From positions 868,001-932,000 of the forward strand of contig OZ244872.1 of assembly GCA_965221215.1 (NCBI GenBank): a DNA stretch of 64,000 nucleotides, given 5' to 3'. This stretch comes from Aldehydirespirator sp965221215 (GTDB lineage: Bacteria; Actinomycetota; Acidimicrobiia; Acidimicrobiales; Aldehydirespiratoraceae). Positions within the stretch are counted from its first letter, which is position 1. Each line of letters opens with the position of its first letter. Shown one piece after another: positions 24,017 to 32,263 of the stretch. The translations under genes were made by a program, and so were the position numbers. The notes below the pieces were generated by a model that ran no database searches, was not told the origin of the DNA, and saw only the letters and a list, made by a program, of their open reading frames with translations.

Positions 24017-24589
24017 TCAGGTATCGAAGACCTCGGTGAGGGCGACCGTGAAGCCGGGCAGGACGTCGGCGCCGTCGAGGGTGTCGTCGATGGTGAGGGT
24101 TGAAATAGCTCGGCCAGGCCGGTGGATGTCGACGGTGCGGGGGTCGGGGTGGATCACCCAGACGAGGCGCACACCGTGGCTGAGCCACATGCGGGCCTTG
24201 TCGTGGATCTCGCGGCGGCTGTCGAATGGCGACTTGATCTCGACAACGAGATCGGGAGCGACCTCGGCGCAGCCCTGAATGCGGGTGCCCAGCGGCATTC
24301 TCTGCGCGGAGGTGAAGGCGATGTCCGGCTCGCGCACGGTGTCAGGATCGCGCTCGAGTCGCACACCAGAATCGGAACCCATCAATCTCCCGAGCTTGTG
24401 AGCCTTGATGAAGTTGCGCAGCTCGGCGCCCAAGTTCATCACGATCTCGCCGTGTTCAACTCCAGCAGTCATCGTCTCTACCAGCACCCCTCGTATCAAT
24501 TCGCCGCGGACCGCCTCGCTGTGGAGGCGCAAGAGGTCGTCGGCTGTCAACAGTGTCATCTCAGCAGTCTTCGTTTCAGTGATCGTCAT
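24017..24589 (-). CDS. Uma2-family (DUF820) nuclease-fold protein
   Basis: 190 aa. The Uma2 family has a PD-(D/E)xK restriction-like fold. Seen here: LLTADDLLRLH at the start, RGELIRGVLVE, REPDIAFTS with the conserved aspartate, and the catalytic-type PDLVVEIKS (E-x-K) near residue 120, followed by KARMWLSHGVRLVWVIHPD. All key residues are intact, in contrast to the paralogue at 37113-37691. Function in bacteria is not settled; some copies travel with mobile DNA. ATG start at the MTITETK segment. Confidence 0.82.
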   Translation of the reverse strand: MTITETKTAEMTLLTADDLLRLHSEAVRGELIRGVLVETMTAGVEHGEIVMNLGAELRNFIKAHKLGRLMGSDSGVRLERDPDTVREPDIAFTSAQRMPLGTRIQGCAEVAPDLVVEIKSPFDSRREIHDKARMWLSHGVRLVWVIHPDPRTVDIHRPGRAISTLTIDDTLDGADVLPGFTVALTEVFDT

Positions 24590-24645
24590 GGTCGTCCCGT
24601 CCCAATACTCGACGCCCGCCGATGCTACAGGGGCATGACCGGGCG

Positions 24646-25371
24646 TCAGTGGGCGGTCCAGCCTCCGTCCACGGTCAGCACGGAGCCGGTCACGTACGAC
24701 GAGGCGTCGGAGGCCAGATAGATGGCCGCTCCCGCGATCTCGTGAAGCTCGCCCCAGCGCTTCATGGCCACCTCCTGGCCGATCACCCTCACGCTGTGCT
24801 CGCTGTGCTGGTGGGCCGTGTTCATCTCGGTCAGGAACGGGCCGGGGGCGATGGCGTTGACATTGACCCGGTGGGGCGCCCACTCCATGGCCAGCGCCCG
24901 AGTGAGTTGTATCACCGCACCCTTGGAGGCCGTGTAGGCGGTGCGGTCGGGTGCGGCCACCAGCCCGAACGTGGACGCCACGTTGATCACCCGGCCGTGC
25001 CCCGAGGCTTGCAGCGCCTCGGCCGCGGCCCGGCAGGCCAGCCACGGCCCGGTCACGTTCACGGCTAGCGACTGCTCGAAGTCGTGGCGGGCCAAGTCGC
25101 CGATGGCGCCCCGCACCAGGACTCCGGCGTTGTTGACCAGAATGTCGAGCCCACCGAAGCGGTCCATGACTCTGGCCACGGCTGCGTCGACGGAGTCCGT
25201 GGCGGTGTACTCCAACGCCACGGCTAGCGTGGCGCCTCCGGTGGCGGCGGCGATCTCATCCGCGGTGGCTTGCGCGTCGCCCAGCGTCCGGCTGGTCACG
25301 GCCACGCTCGCGCCCGCGTAGCTCAGGGCCTCGGCCATCACCGCGCCCAGTCCCCGTGCGCCGCCGGTCAC
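24646..25371 (-). CDS. Short-chain dehydrogenase/reductase (start uncertain)
   Basis: At least 241 aa of an SDR: TGGARGLG cofactor motif, NNAGVL, catalytic serine in NVASTFG, YTASK, and C-terminal YVTGSVLTVDGGW. The only standard start (GTG, 25371) falls inside beta-strand 1, removing residues the fold needs. The frame is open upstream to an AGGAGG sequence (25432-25427) that is followed four bases later by ACG (25422-25420), reading (T)ASDPLDLFRLDGRAAL, a normal SDR N-terminus. Either ACG is used as start or the ATG has mutated. Substrate unknown. Confidence 0.78.
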   Translation of the reverse strand: MTGGARGLGAVMAEALSYAGASVAVTSRTLGDAQATADEIAAATGGATLAVALEYTATDSVDAAVARVMDRFGGLDILVNNAGVLVRGAIGDLARHDFEQSLAVNVTGPWLACRAAAEALQASGHGRVINVASTFGLVAAPDRTAYTASKGAVIQLTRALAMEWAPHRVNVNAIAPGPFLTEMNTAHQHSEHSVRVIGQEVAMKRWGELHEIAGAAIYLASDASSYVTGSVLTVDGGWTAH

Positions 25372-25450
25372 CAGGGCGGCGCGTCCGTCCAGGCGGAACA
25401 GGTCAAGCGGATCAGATGCCGTGGGGCCTCCTAGACGTCAGCGCGCCGCG

Positions 25451-25987
25451 TCAGGTGCTGTGGGCCTCCTCGTAGGTGGGGCCACCGCTCTCGGCCACCC
25501 AGTAGCGGCGGGCCCAGCCGACGCCCTTCCAGGTCTTGATGTGGTCGGGCACCAGTTTGATGAGCCAGCGGGGCTGCTGCAGGGTGGACACCAGATAGGT
25601 GGGGCCGTTGGGGCCGAGGTACCGGTACGACATCTGCTCGGCGACCTGCACCCAGCGTCCCCCGATGTTGGGCTCCTCCTCCACGGTGGCGTTGCCCTCC
25701 ATGTACACCTTGGGGATCTCCACCGACTGGCCCGACTCGTCGGGGTCGCTGTGGGGGGCGTCGATCACCACGCTCACCCGGCCGTCGGCCTTGATGTACT
25801 CGCACCACAGGGCCCGCTGCCGGCCGACGAAGTACAGGGCCTCGCCGTCCCACTGGTACCACACCGGCATCACGTAGGGCGACCCGTCGGGCTTGAGGGT
25901 GGCCAGCCGGGCAATGGGGTTGCCCGCCAGGAACTGCTCCATCTCCTCGGCCGTGAGGCCGCCCAGATCGCCTCGGAAACTGCTCAT
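25451..25987 (-). CDS. PPOX-fold (FMN/F420-binding) protein
   Basis: 178 aa, pyridoxamine-phosphate-oxidase-like split beta-barrel. IARLATLKPDGSPYVMPVWYQWDGEALYFVGRQ is the typical cofactor-strand region (residues 26-60). Family members in actinobacteria often use F420 or bind flavin or heme; which applies cannot be told. It is homologous along its length to the protein at 45688-46245 (shared WYQWDGEA, VAE.M..RY.GP.GP and LVP motifs). Divergent from the ABC ATPase gene 51 bp away, so the two may share a promoter region. Confidence 0.82.
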   Translation of the reverse strand: MSSFRGDLGGLTAEEMEQFLAGNPIARLATLKPDGSPYVMPVWYQWDGEALYFVGRQRALWCEYIKADGRVSVVIDAPHSDPDESGQSVEIPKVYMEGNATVEEEPNIGGRWVQVAEQMSYRYLGPNGPTYLVSTLQQPRWLIKLVPDHIKTWKGVGWARRYWVAESGGPTYEEAHST

Positions 25988-26038
25988 ACCGGTCGCTCCT
26001 TTTCTCACCGACGGCGGCGAGACAGTACCATCGCCCCG

Positions 26039-27115
26039 ATGGAAGCCACCAAGCCGGTCGATGAGGCCGAGGCGGCCAACGGCAGCAACGGCTCGGACGG
26101 CGCCGCGCTGTCGGTGCGCGACCTGGTCAAGACCTTCGAGGTGGGCGGGGGCTGGCTCGGCGGAGAGAAGGGCGAGGTGTCGGCAGTGGCCGGCGTGTCC
26201 TTCGACATCGGCTTCGGGCGGACCCTGGGTCTGGTGGGGGAGTCGGGCTGCGGCAAGTCCACCACCGCCCGCTGCATCCTGCGGCTGATCGAGCCGACCT
26301 CGGGCGAGGTGGTGCTGCAGCGCCCCATCGACGACGACACCACCGAGCGCATCGACATCATCGCCAGCAGCCGGGCCGAAGTGCGCCGGCTGCGCCGCGA
26401 CATGCAGATCGTGTTCCAGGATCCCTTCGCCTCGCTCAACCCCCGCATGACCGTGGGCCAGGCCCTGCGGGAGCCCCTCAAGGTGCACACCTCGATGCCC
26501 CGAGCCGAGCAGGACGAGCGGGTGGGCGAACTGCTGCGGCTGGTCGGCCTCAATCCCCGCATCGTCGACCGCTACCCCCACGAGTTCTCCGGCGGGCAGC
26601 GCCAGCGCATCGGCGTGGCCCGGGCTCTGGCCTTCGACCCCGGCTTCCTGGTGCTGGACGAGCCCGTGTCGGCGCTGGACGTGTCGATCCAGGCCCAGGT
26701 GCTGAACCTGCTCGACGATCTGCAGCAGGAACTGGGCCTCACCTATCTGTTCATCGCCCACGACCTGGCGGTGGTGCGCCATGTGTGCGACGACATCGCG
26801 GTGATGTACCTGGGCAAGATCGTGGAGCGGACCTCAGCCGAGCGGCTCTTCGCGGAGTCGATGCACCCCTACACACATGCCTTGTTGTCGGCGGTTCCGG
26901 TGCCCGACCCGGAACTGGAGCGGGGCCGGCTGCGCATCCTGCTGGAGGGCGACGTGCCCAGCCCGCTGAACCCCCCGTCCGGCTGCCGCTTCCACACCCG
27001 CTGCCACGTCGGCCGCGACCAACAGGTGTGCCGGGCCACCGAACCGCCGCTCAACGAGGTGAGCGACGGCCACTGGGTGGCCTGCCACTTCCCAGAAGCC
27101 CGCCAAGTCGTGTAG
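26039..27115 (+). CDS. Oligopeptide/dipeptide ABC transporter ATP-binding protein (OppF type)
   Basis: 358 aa. Walker A GESGCGKST near residue 67, Q-loop FQDPFASLNPRM, signature FSGGQRQRIG, Walker B FLVLDEPVSALD, H-loop AHDLAV, and the C-terminal oligopeptide-transporter extension (MHPYTHALLSAVP, SGCRFHTRC). This is the second ATPase of the importer encoded at 29061-34084 on the other strand, judged by type and proximity. Residues 1-20 are a Glu/Ala/Asn/Gly/Ser-rich extension. The TAG stop is the first triplet of repeat copy D. Start ATG chosen where homology begins; the frame is open further upstream. Confidence 0.9.
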   Translation: MEATKPVDEAEAANGSNGSDGAALSVRDLVKTFEVGGGWLGGEKGEVSAVAGVSFDIGFGRTLGLVGESGCGKSTTARCILRLIEPTSGEVVLQRPIDDDTTERIDIIASSRAEVRRLRRDMQIVFQDPFASLNPRMTVGQALREPLKVHTSMPRAEQDERVGELLRLVGLNPRIVDRYPHEFSGGQRQRIGVARALAFDPGFLVLDEPVSALDVSIQAQVLNLLDDLQQELGLTYLFIAHDLAVVRHVCDDIAVMYLGKIVERTSAERLFAESMHPYTHALLSAVPVPDPELERGRLRILLEGDVPSPLNPPSGCRFHTRCHVGRDQQVCRATEPPLNEVSDGHWVACHFPEARQVV

Positions 27116-27140
27116 AGGCCGAGCGACTAGGCGAGCGCGC
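27113..27140 (+). repeat. Dispersed gene-end repeat, copy D (short)
   Basis: TAGAGGCCGAGCGACTAGG followed by CGAGCG. The TAG is the stop codon of the ATPase gene. Core matches copies A, B and C; the part beyond ~28 bp is missing, perhaps removed by the convergent amidohydrolase gene whose stop lies at 27143. Confidence 0.6.
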
Positions 27141-27142
27141 GG

Positions 27143-28009
27143 TCAGAAGTTGAACAGCGACATGGCGGTGCCGCCTCGGATCATGTCCCGCTCGGCCTCG
27201 CTGATGTTGGGCAGTAGCTGGTCGATCACGCCGAGGGTCTCGGGGTAGCCGGGTTCGGTGCGGATCCAGGGCCAGTCCGAGGCCATCAGCATCCGCTCCG
27301 CCCCGAACGCGGCGTAGATGCGGTCGGTGGTCTCCTGCAGGTCCCGGTAGGGGTAGGGGGCTCCGCTGAAGGCGTAGTGGCCCGAGAAGTGGACATGAAC
27401 GCTGGAGTGCTTGGCCGCCAGCGCCTCCACCACTTCCAGCCCCGGCGGGGGCGACGGCATGTCGAACTGGGGCCGCCCGTAGTCGTCCACCATCAGCTCC
27501 AGATGCATGTTGGGCAGAAACCCGAGGTGGTTGAGCACCACCTTGAGGCCGGGCAGCAGATCCAGGCAGCCGTCGAGCAGGGCCACCTGGTCGGCCGGTC
27601 CGTAGAACCAGGCCTTCATGTCGGCGTCGCGCATGGCGGCCAGCGTGGCGAACACCGCCAGCGACTCGGGGTCGGATCCAGGCTCGCCTTCCAAGCCGTA
27701 GAACCTCACGCCCTCGATGCCGGCATCGATTCTGCGCCGCAGGGTGGCCAGCGGGTCGGGGTCGCTGAAGTCGTAGACGGAGACGCCCGCGAACTTGCCG
27801 GGATGGTCGGCCAGCACCTCGGCCAGGTAGTGGTCGTGCTCGGACAGCGAGCAGTAGACGGCCCGGTCCACCCCCGCGGCGTCCATGGCCTCCAGCAGGC
27901 GCTCGGCGCTCTCTTCTCGCTCGGGCGGGGTCATGCCCTCGAAGATGGCCCTCGGATAGTCGTCGCTGAGGGCCTTGAACAGGTGCAGGTGGGCGTCCAC
28001 TACGTCCAT
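27143..28009 (-). CDS. Amidohydrolase family protein
   Basis: 288 aa, TIM-barrel amidohydrolase_2 type (ACMSD/hydrolase-like). N-terminal metal motif DAHLHLF at residues 5-11, LNHLG near 160, HVHFSGHYAFSG near 205 and the C-terminal ASDWPW, whose aspartate is the usual metal ligand/base. Relatives act on lactones, amides or decarboxylate small acids; the substrate is not predictable. It lies 25 bp downstream of the alpha/beta hydrolase gene and at the end of the dpp-like operon, suggesting breakdown of an imported compound. Confidence 0.83.
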   Translation of the reverse strand: MDVVDAHLHLFKALSDDYPRAIFEGMTPPEREESAERLLEAMDAAGVDRAVYCSLSEHDHYLAEVLADHPGKFAGVSVYDFSDPDPLATLRRRIDAGIEGVRFYGLEGEPGSDPESLAVFATLAAMRDADMKAWFYGPADQVALLDGCLDLLPGLKVVLNHLGFLPNMHLELMVDDYGRPQFDMPSPPPGLEVVEALAAKHSSVHVHFSGHYAFSGAPYPYRDLQETTDRIYAAFGAERMLMASDWPWIRTEPGYPETLGVIDQLLPNISEAERDMIRGGTAMSLFNF

Positions 28010-28034
28010 GGCGGCTGGCCTTTCTTGGTGGCGG

Positions 28035-29045
28035 CTAGGGGGCGGCGTCTTGGGGTGGAGAAACTTGGTGGTCGGAGTCTTGTCGGCCGGGTGCGTGCTC
28101 GGCGATCCAGGCGAGGTGGTGGGCGGTGAGGTGGCGGCGCATGTACATCACCAGCTGCTCCACCAGGTGGGGGTGCTCCTGCAGCAGGGCCGGGCCCCGC
28201 AGCACGGTGCCGGTGGAGATCCACATGTTCTGGCCCCGCAGGCTCGAATGGATGTTGCGCACGTATTCGTGGGTCAGCTCGTCGTGGGCGCCGGTGAACA
28301 GCACTCGCATGGCCGGAACCCCGCCGCCGGGTTCGCCGAGGCTGTCGCCTGGATCGTTGCCGTCGCCGGGTTCGCCGCGGCCATCGTCGGGATCGTCTCC
28401 GTCGTCGGATTGGCTGAGGCCGTTGTCGGGATCGTCGCTGTCGCTGGGTTCGTTGGGGCCGTCGCCTGCGCCGGATGGGGGTGCGGGGCTGATCACGGCA
28501 TGAATGGGCGCGCCGTCGCCGGCGCCGAGATCGAAGGCGATCCGGCTGACCGCGCCATAGGCCACCAGCCCCACCGGGCCAAAAGCCCCGGTGACCTCAC
28601 CGAGGGCGCCGGTGAGATCGGTGAGCGTGGCCGAGGGATCGGCCTCGCCGTCGGACAGGCCGTGGCCCCGCAGCTCCAGGCAGATCACCCGGAAACCCGC
28701 CGAGCGCACATCGGGCGCCAGCGATCCCCAAGCGTCGAGGTCTTCGCCCAAGTCGTGCACGAACAGCAGCGGAGGCCCGTCGGCGGGATGCTCGATCCCC
28801 CGCAGCACCGTCCCGTCGGCCAGCGCGATTTCGATCGGGAACGGCGGGCTCGCCACCGCGCTCGCTCCGGTCGCGTCTTGCGCGTCGGTTGCGTCTTGCG
28901 CGCCAGCCCTACCGGCCGCGCCGGTCGCGTCTTGCGCGTCGGTTGCGTCTTGCGCGCCAGCCCTACCGGCCGCGCCGGTCGCGTCCTGCGTGCCGGCCGA
29001 GTCTTGCGCGTCGCCGGGGGTCGGTGTCGGTTCGGATGATTCCAT
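28035..29045 (-). CDS. Alpha/beta-hydrolase-like protein with repeats, nucleophile missing
   Basis: 336 aa. LLFVHDLGEDLDAWGSLA and VICLELRGHGLSDG are clear alpha/beta-hydrolase strands. The nucleophile elbow, usually G-x-S-x-G, reads VAYGAVSRIAF, so the serine is replaced. Two low-complexity stretches break the fold: residues ~15-60, rich in Ala/Gln/Asp/Thr from an exact 54-bp tandem repeat, and residues ~193-240, rich in Asp/Gly/Pro/Ser in ~10-residue units, lying where a cap domain often sits. C-terminal LFTGAHDELTHE retains the acid region. A binding or degenerate protein is more likely than an active esterase. Between oppD-like and amidohydrolase genes. Confidence 0.7.
   Translation of the reverse strand: MESSEPTPTPGDAQDSAGTQDATGAAGRAGAQDATDAQDATGAAGRAGAQDATDAQDATGASAVASPPFPIEIALADGTVLRGIEHPADGPPLLFVHDLGEDLDAWGSLAPDVRSAGFRVICLELRGHGLSDGEADPSATLTDLTGALGEVTGAFGPVGLVAYGAVSRIAFDLGAGDGAPIHAVISPAPPSGAGDGPNEPSDSDDPDNGLSQSDDGDDPDDGRGEPGDGNDPGDSLGEPGGGVPAMRVLFTGAHDELTHEYVRNIHSSLRGQNMWISTGTVLRGPALLQEHPHLVEQLVMYMRRHLTAHHLAWIAEHAPGRQDSDHQVSPPQDAAP
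28867..28974. repeat. Exact 54-bp tandem repeat, two copies
   Basis: Positions 28867-28920 and 28921-28974 are identical; a partial third copy starts at 28975. Eighteen codons per unit, so the reading frame of the alpha/beta-hydrolase-like gene is kept. It encodes an Ala/Gln/Asp/Thr-rich segment. Exact identity suggests a recent event. Confidence 0.9.
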
Positions 29046-29060
29046 GCTGGATGCCTCGGG

Positions 29061-30164
29061 CTAGAACGGCTGGGGGTTGAAGCAGCGGAACCCCGCCCCG
29101 GACTCTGCCCCAGTTTCGAGAGCGGGATGATCGCTCCAGCAGCTTGCCAACGCGTGGGGGCAGCGGGGGGCGAAGCGGCATCCGGGCGGCATCAGCTGCA
29201 TAGGCGGCACCAGCCCCGGAATCGGCACCAGCTCCCGGCGCTTGCCGCTCACATGGGGCAGGGCCCGCAGCAGGCCCTGGGTGTAGGGATGGCGCGGATC
29301 GGAGAACAGCTCGTCGACCGGGGCCTGCTCCACGATCTCGCCCGCGTACATCACCGCCACCCGGTCGGCGATCGACGCCACCACGGCCAGGTCGTGGGTG
29401 ATCAGCAGCATCGACATGTGGCGCTCCTGCTGCTCGGCCCGGAGCCGCTCGAGGATCTGGGCCTGCACGGTCACGTCCAGCGCGGTGGTGGGCTCATCCG
29501 CGATGAGGATCTCGGGGTCGAGCACCAGGGCGGTGGCGATCATCACCCGCTGGCGCATCCCGCCCGACAGCTCGTGGGGGTACGAGTCGAAGCGCTCGGC
29601 GGGGGCGGGCAGGCCGACGGCTCGCAGGATCTCGACGCTCATGTCTCGGGCCTCGGCCTTGGTGGCGTCGCGGTGGGTGCGGATCACCTCGGTCATCACC
29701 TGGCCCACCGTGAACACCGGATCGAGCGAGGTGAGCGGATCCTGGAAGATCATCGAGATGCGTTCGGCCCGCAGGCCGCGGATCCGCCGCTCGGGCAGCT
29801 CGGTGAGGTCGGCGCCGTCGAACACGATCTCGCCGGAGGTGATCCGCACCGGCGGGGTGGGCAGCAGCCGCATGATCGACAGCGCGGTGATGGTCTTGCC
29901 GCACCCGCTCTCGCCCACCAGGCACAGCACCTCGTTGGAGTTGATGTCGAACGACACGTCGCGCACCACGTCGAAGGCGCCGTCGGGAGTGGACACCGCG
30001 GTGTGGAGGTTGCGCACCGACAGCACCGGCTGGCGCCCGGCACCGTTGGATTCGGCCTGACCGGGCACGGGTCCGGAGTTCGCGTCCGGCGCGGTTCCGG
30101 CAGTCATGGCGGGGTCGCTCATGTCCGGCGCTGGTCCAGAACTCGTGGCGGGGTCGGCGCTCAT
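29061..30164 (-). CDS. Oligopeptide/dipeptide ABC transporter ATP-binding protein (OppD type)
   Basis: 367 aa. Walker A GESGCGKTIT near residue 82, Q-loop FQDPLTSLDPVF, signature LSGGMRQRVM, Walker B ILIADEPTTALD, H-loop THDLAV, and the Opp C-terminus (RHPYTQGLLRALP, PGCRFAPRCPHA). ATG overlaps the stop of the permease gene (ATGA). The first ~45 residues are a Pro/Ala/Ser/Gly-rich extension with an internal duplication: MSADPATSSGPAPD is followed by the similar MSDPAMTAGTAPDANSG. The catalytic core starts after that. Part of the SBP-permease-permease-ATPase unit. Confidence 0.92.
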   Translation of the reverse strand: MSADPATSSGPAPDMSDPAMTAGTAPDANSGPVPGQAESNGAGRQPVLSVRNLHTAVSTPDGAFDVVRDVSFDINSNEVLCLVGESGCGKTITALSIMRLLPTPPVRITSGEIVFDGADLTELPERRIRGLRAERISMIFQDPLTSLDPVFTVGQVMTEVIRTHRDATKAEARDMSVEILRAVGLPAPAERFDSYPHELSGGMRQRVMIATALVLDPEILIADEPTTALDVTVQAQILERLRAEQQERHMSMLLITHDLAVVASIADRVAVMYAGEIVEQAPVDELFSDPRHPYTQGLLRALPHVSGKRRELVPIPGLVPPMQLMPPGCRFAPRCPHALASCWSDHPALETGAESGAGFRCFNPQPF

Positions 30165-31078
30165 GTGCGGCGCAGTCTGGGGTTGGCCACGGTGTAGCCG
30201 ACGTCGGCGAGCCAGTTGCTCAGCACCACTATGGCGATCAGCACCAGCGAGAAGAACTGGGCCACCGGATAGTCGCGCCGCAGCACCGCGTTCACCAGCA
30301 CCTGGCCCAGGCCGGGCCAGCCGAAGATCGTCTCCACCACCAGCGCGTAGCCCACGATCTGGCCGATCCGCAGCCCGGCCAGCGAGATGATGGGCACCAT
30401 GGCGTTGCGCAGAACGTGCTTGCCGATGATGCTCGCCTCCGACAGGCCGCCAGCTCGCAGCGTCCGCACGAAGTCCTGGCCGAGGTTCTCCAGCATGGCC
30501 GAGCGGGTCATCCGCACCGTCAGCGCGATCCCCTCCATGGCCAGCACCACCGCGGGCAGGATCAGCTGCTTGAGGCTGCAGCAGCCCGCCGAGGGCAGCC
30601 ATCCCAGCGTGGACGCGAACAGCCACACCGTGAGCAGGGCCAGCCAGAAGTTGGGCACGGCCATGCCGGCCACCGAGAACGTCATCACCGACCCGTCGGT
30701 CCAACTGTTGCGCCTGACCGCGGCCAGGATGCCTAATGGCACCCCGATGGCGAACACCAGCACGAAGGCCGCCACCCCCAGGATCAGGCTGTTCTTGCCG
30801 TGCTCGGTGAGCATGGTGTAGATGTCGGCGTTGTTGGTGAGCGACTTGCCCAAGTCGAAGGTCAGCAGCCGGCCCATGTAGCGGAAGTACTGCTCGTGGA
30901 CGGGGTCGTTGAGGCCCAGCAGCTCCCGAAACTCCTCGCGCTCCTCGTAGGAGGCCGACGCTGGCAGCCGGGCCGACACCGCGTCGCCGCCCGACAGCCG
31001 GATGGCGTAGAACACCGCAATCGACGACAACAACAACACGATGAGCGTGTACAGCGTGCGGGCCAGAATGCGCTTCAT
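30161..31078 (-). CDS. ABC transporter permease (DppB type)
   Basis: 305 aa. N-terminal membrane segment (LIVLLLSSIAVFYAIRL), LGLNDPVHEQYFRYMGRLLTFDLGKSLTNN periplasmic region, then five more hydrophobic helices; the EAA-type coupling loop reads LRAGGLSEASIIGKHVLRNA near residue 205. One of two pore subunits of the peptide-type importer. The start is taken at MKRILARTLYTL, the last of three tandem copies of this beginning (see 31075-31264). The stop overlaps the ATPase start. Confidence 0.92.
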   Translation of the reverse strand: MKRILARTLYTLIVLLLSSIAVFYAIRLSGGDAVSARLPASASYEEREEFRELLGLNDPVHEQYFRYMGRLLTFDLGKSLTNNADIYTMLTEHGKNSLILGVAAFVLVFAIGVPLGILAAVRRNSWTDGSVMTFSVAGMAVPNFWLALLTVWLFASTLGWLPSAGCCSLKQLILPAVVLAMEGIALTVRMTRSAMLENLGQDFVRTLRAGGLSEASIIGKHVLRNAMVPIISLAGLRIGQIVGYALVVETIFGWPGLGQVLVNAVLRRDYPVAQFFSLVLIAIVVLSNWLADVGYTVANPRLRRT

Positions 31079-31264
31079 GGCGCGACGCCCCCGGCTGTCG
31101 TTGCCGTGCCAGCGTTGAGCGTGTACAGCGTGCGGGCCGCGATGCGTTTCATGGCGCGACGTCCCCGGCTGTCGTTGCCGTGCCAGCGTTGATCGTGTGC
31201 AGCGTGCGGGCCGCGATGCGTTTCATCGGGTGATCCCGGTGGTGGTGGCCGCGTCGGGGCTCAT
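31075..31264 (-). other. Chain of three mini-ORFs between two permease genes
   Basis: Minus-strand ORFs at 31264-31223 (13 codons, MSPDAATTTGITR), 31226-31149 (25 codons) and 31152-31075 (25 codons). Each start overlaps the preceding stop as ATGA, beginning at the dppC stop and ending at the dppB start. The two longer ones begin MKRIAARTLHTI and MKRIAARTLYTL, nearly the same as DppB (MKRILARTLYTL), and lie at an exact 74-bp period with it. Their remaining codons (NAGTATTAG..VAP) match each other but not DppB. Confidence 0.65.
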
Positions 31265-32220
31265 TGCTCGTCCACCGACTTGGCCTCGTGTCGCAGGCGG
31301 GGGTCGAACACGTCGCGCAGACCGTCGCCGATGAGGCTCACCGACAGCACCACCAACACGATGGCGATGCCGGGAATGGTCGACTCCCAGTGGTTGAGCC
31401 GCAGGAAGTTGCGACCGTCGGCCACCATCTGGCCCAGGCTCGGAGTGGGGGGCTGGGCGCCCAAGCCGATGAACGACAGGGCGGCCTCGGCGATCACGGC
31501 CACGGCCACGTAGTACGACGCCAGCACGAAGGCGGGGGCCAGGATGTTGGGGAAGATGTGGCGCCACATGATGCGCATGGCCGAGTAGCCCCCGGCCCGG
31601 GCCGCCTCCACAAACTCCCGCTGCGACAGGGCCAGCACCTCGCCGCGCACCACCCGGGCGATGGCCGCGGTGTTGACCAGCCCCACCGCCAGGATCACCG
31701 GCAACAGGCCGCCGCCCATACCGCCCACGAACAGCACGGCCAGCAGGATCAGCGGGAAGCCCCAGATGAAGTCCACGGCGCCGCCCACCGCCCGGTCGGT
31801 CCAGCCCCGCATGTAGCCGGCCACCATGCCCAGCACGATCCCGGCCGCCAGCGCCAGCAGGGTCACCCCGGCGGCCACGGTGAGGCTCACCCTGATGCCC
31901 ACGAAGACTCGCACCGCCATGTCTCGGCCCAGTGCGTCGGTGCCGAAGATGTGGCCGTCGCTCAGCGGCGGCAGATGGATGTCCTGGAAGTCCTGGGTGA
32001 TGTAGTCGCCGCCGGTGATCCACGGTCCGCCGAGCCCCGCGGCCAGCACCACCACCCCCAGCGCGGAGCCCAGCAGCAGCAGCCGGTTGCGGCGCATGCG
32101 GCGCAGGCTGCGGCGCAGCCGGCCGATGTGCTGGGCCTCCTCCAGCTCGAGGAGCCGGTCTTGGTAGTCGAGCCGCCGCGCCTCGACGGCCGATCCGGCG
32201 TCCTCTAGCGCGGCGGACAC
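31261..32220 (-). CDS. ABC transporter permease (DppC type)
   Basis: 319 aa. Cytoplasmic N-terminus (~45 residues), first helix LLLLGSALGVVVLAAGL, the DppC-typical GTDALGRDMAVRVFVGIRVSLTVA stretch, and the coupling loop VEAARAGGYSAMRIMWRHIFPN near 210. Partner pore subunit. GTG start at 32220; an alternative start cannot be excluded because no clear ribosome-binding site is visible. It follows the binding-protein gene by 43 bp and is separated from dppB by the mini-ORF chain. Confidence 0.9.
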   Translation of the reverse strand: MSAALEDAGSAVEARRLDYQDRLLELEEAQHIGRLRRSLRRMRRNRLLLLGSALGVVVLAAGLGGPWITGGDYITQDFQDIHLPPLSDGHIFGTDALGRDMAVRVFVGIRVSLTVAAGVTLLALAAGIVLGMVAGYMRGWTDRAVGGAVDFIWGFPLILLAVLFVGGMGGGLLPVILAVGLVNTAAIARVVRGEVLALSQREFVEAARAGGYSAMRIMWRHIFPNILAPAFVLASYYVAVAVIAEAALSFIGLGAQPPTPSLGQMVADGRNFLRLNHWESTIPGIAIVLVVLSVSLIGDGLRDVFDPRLRHEAKSVDEQ

Positions 32221-32263
32221 GGCGCCGCCGCGCTTGGATGCAGGCTCTGCGCCCTTGGACCCT

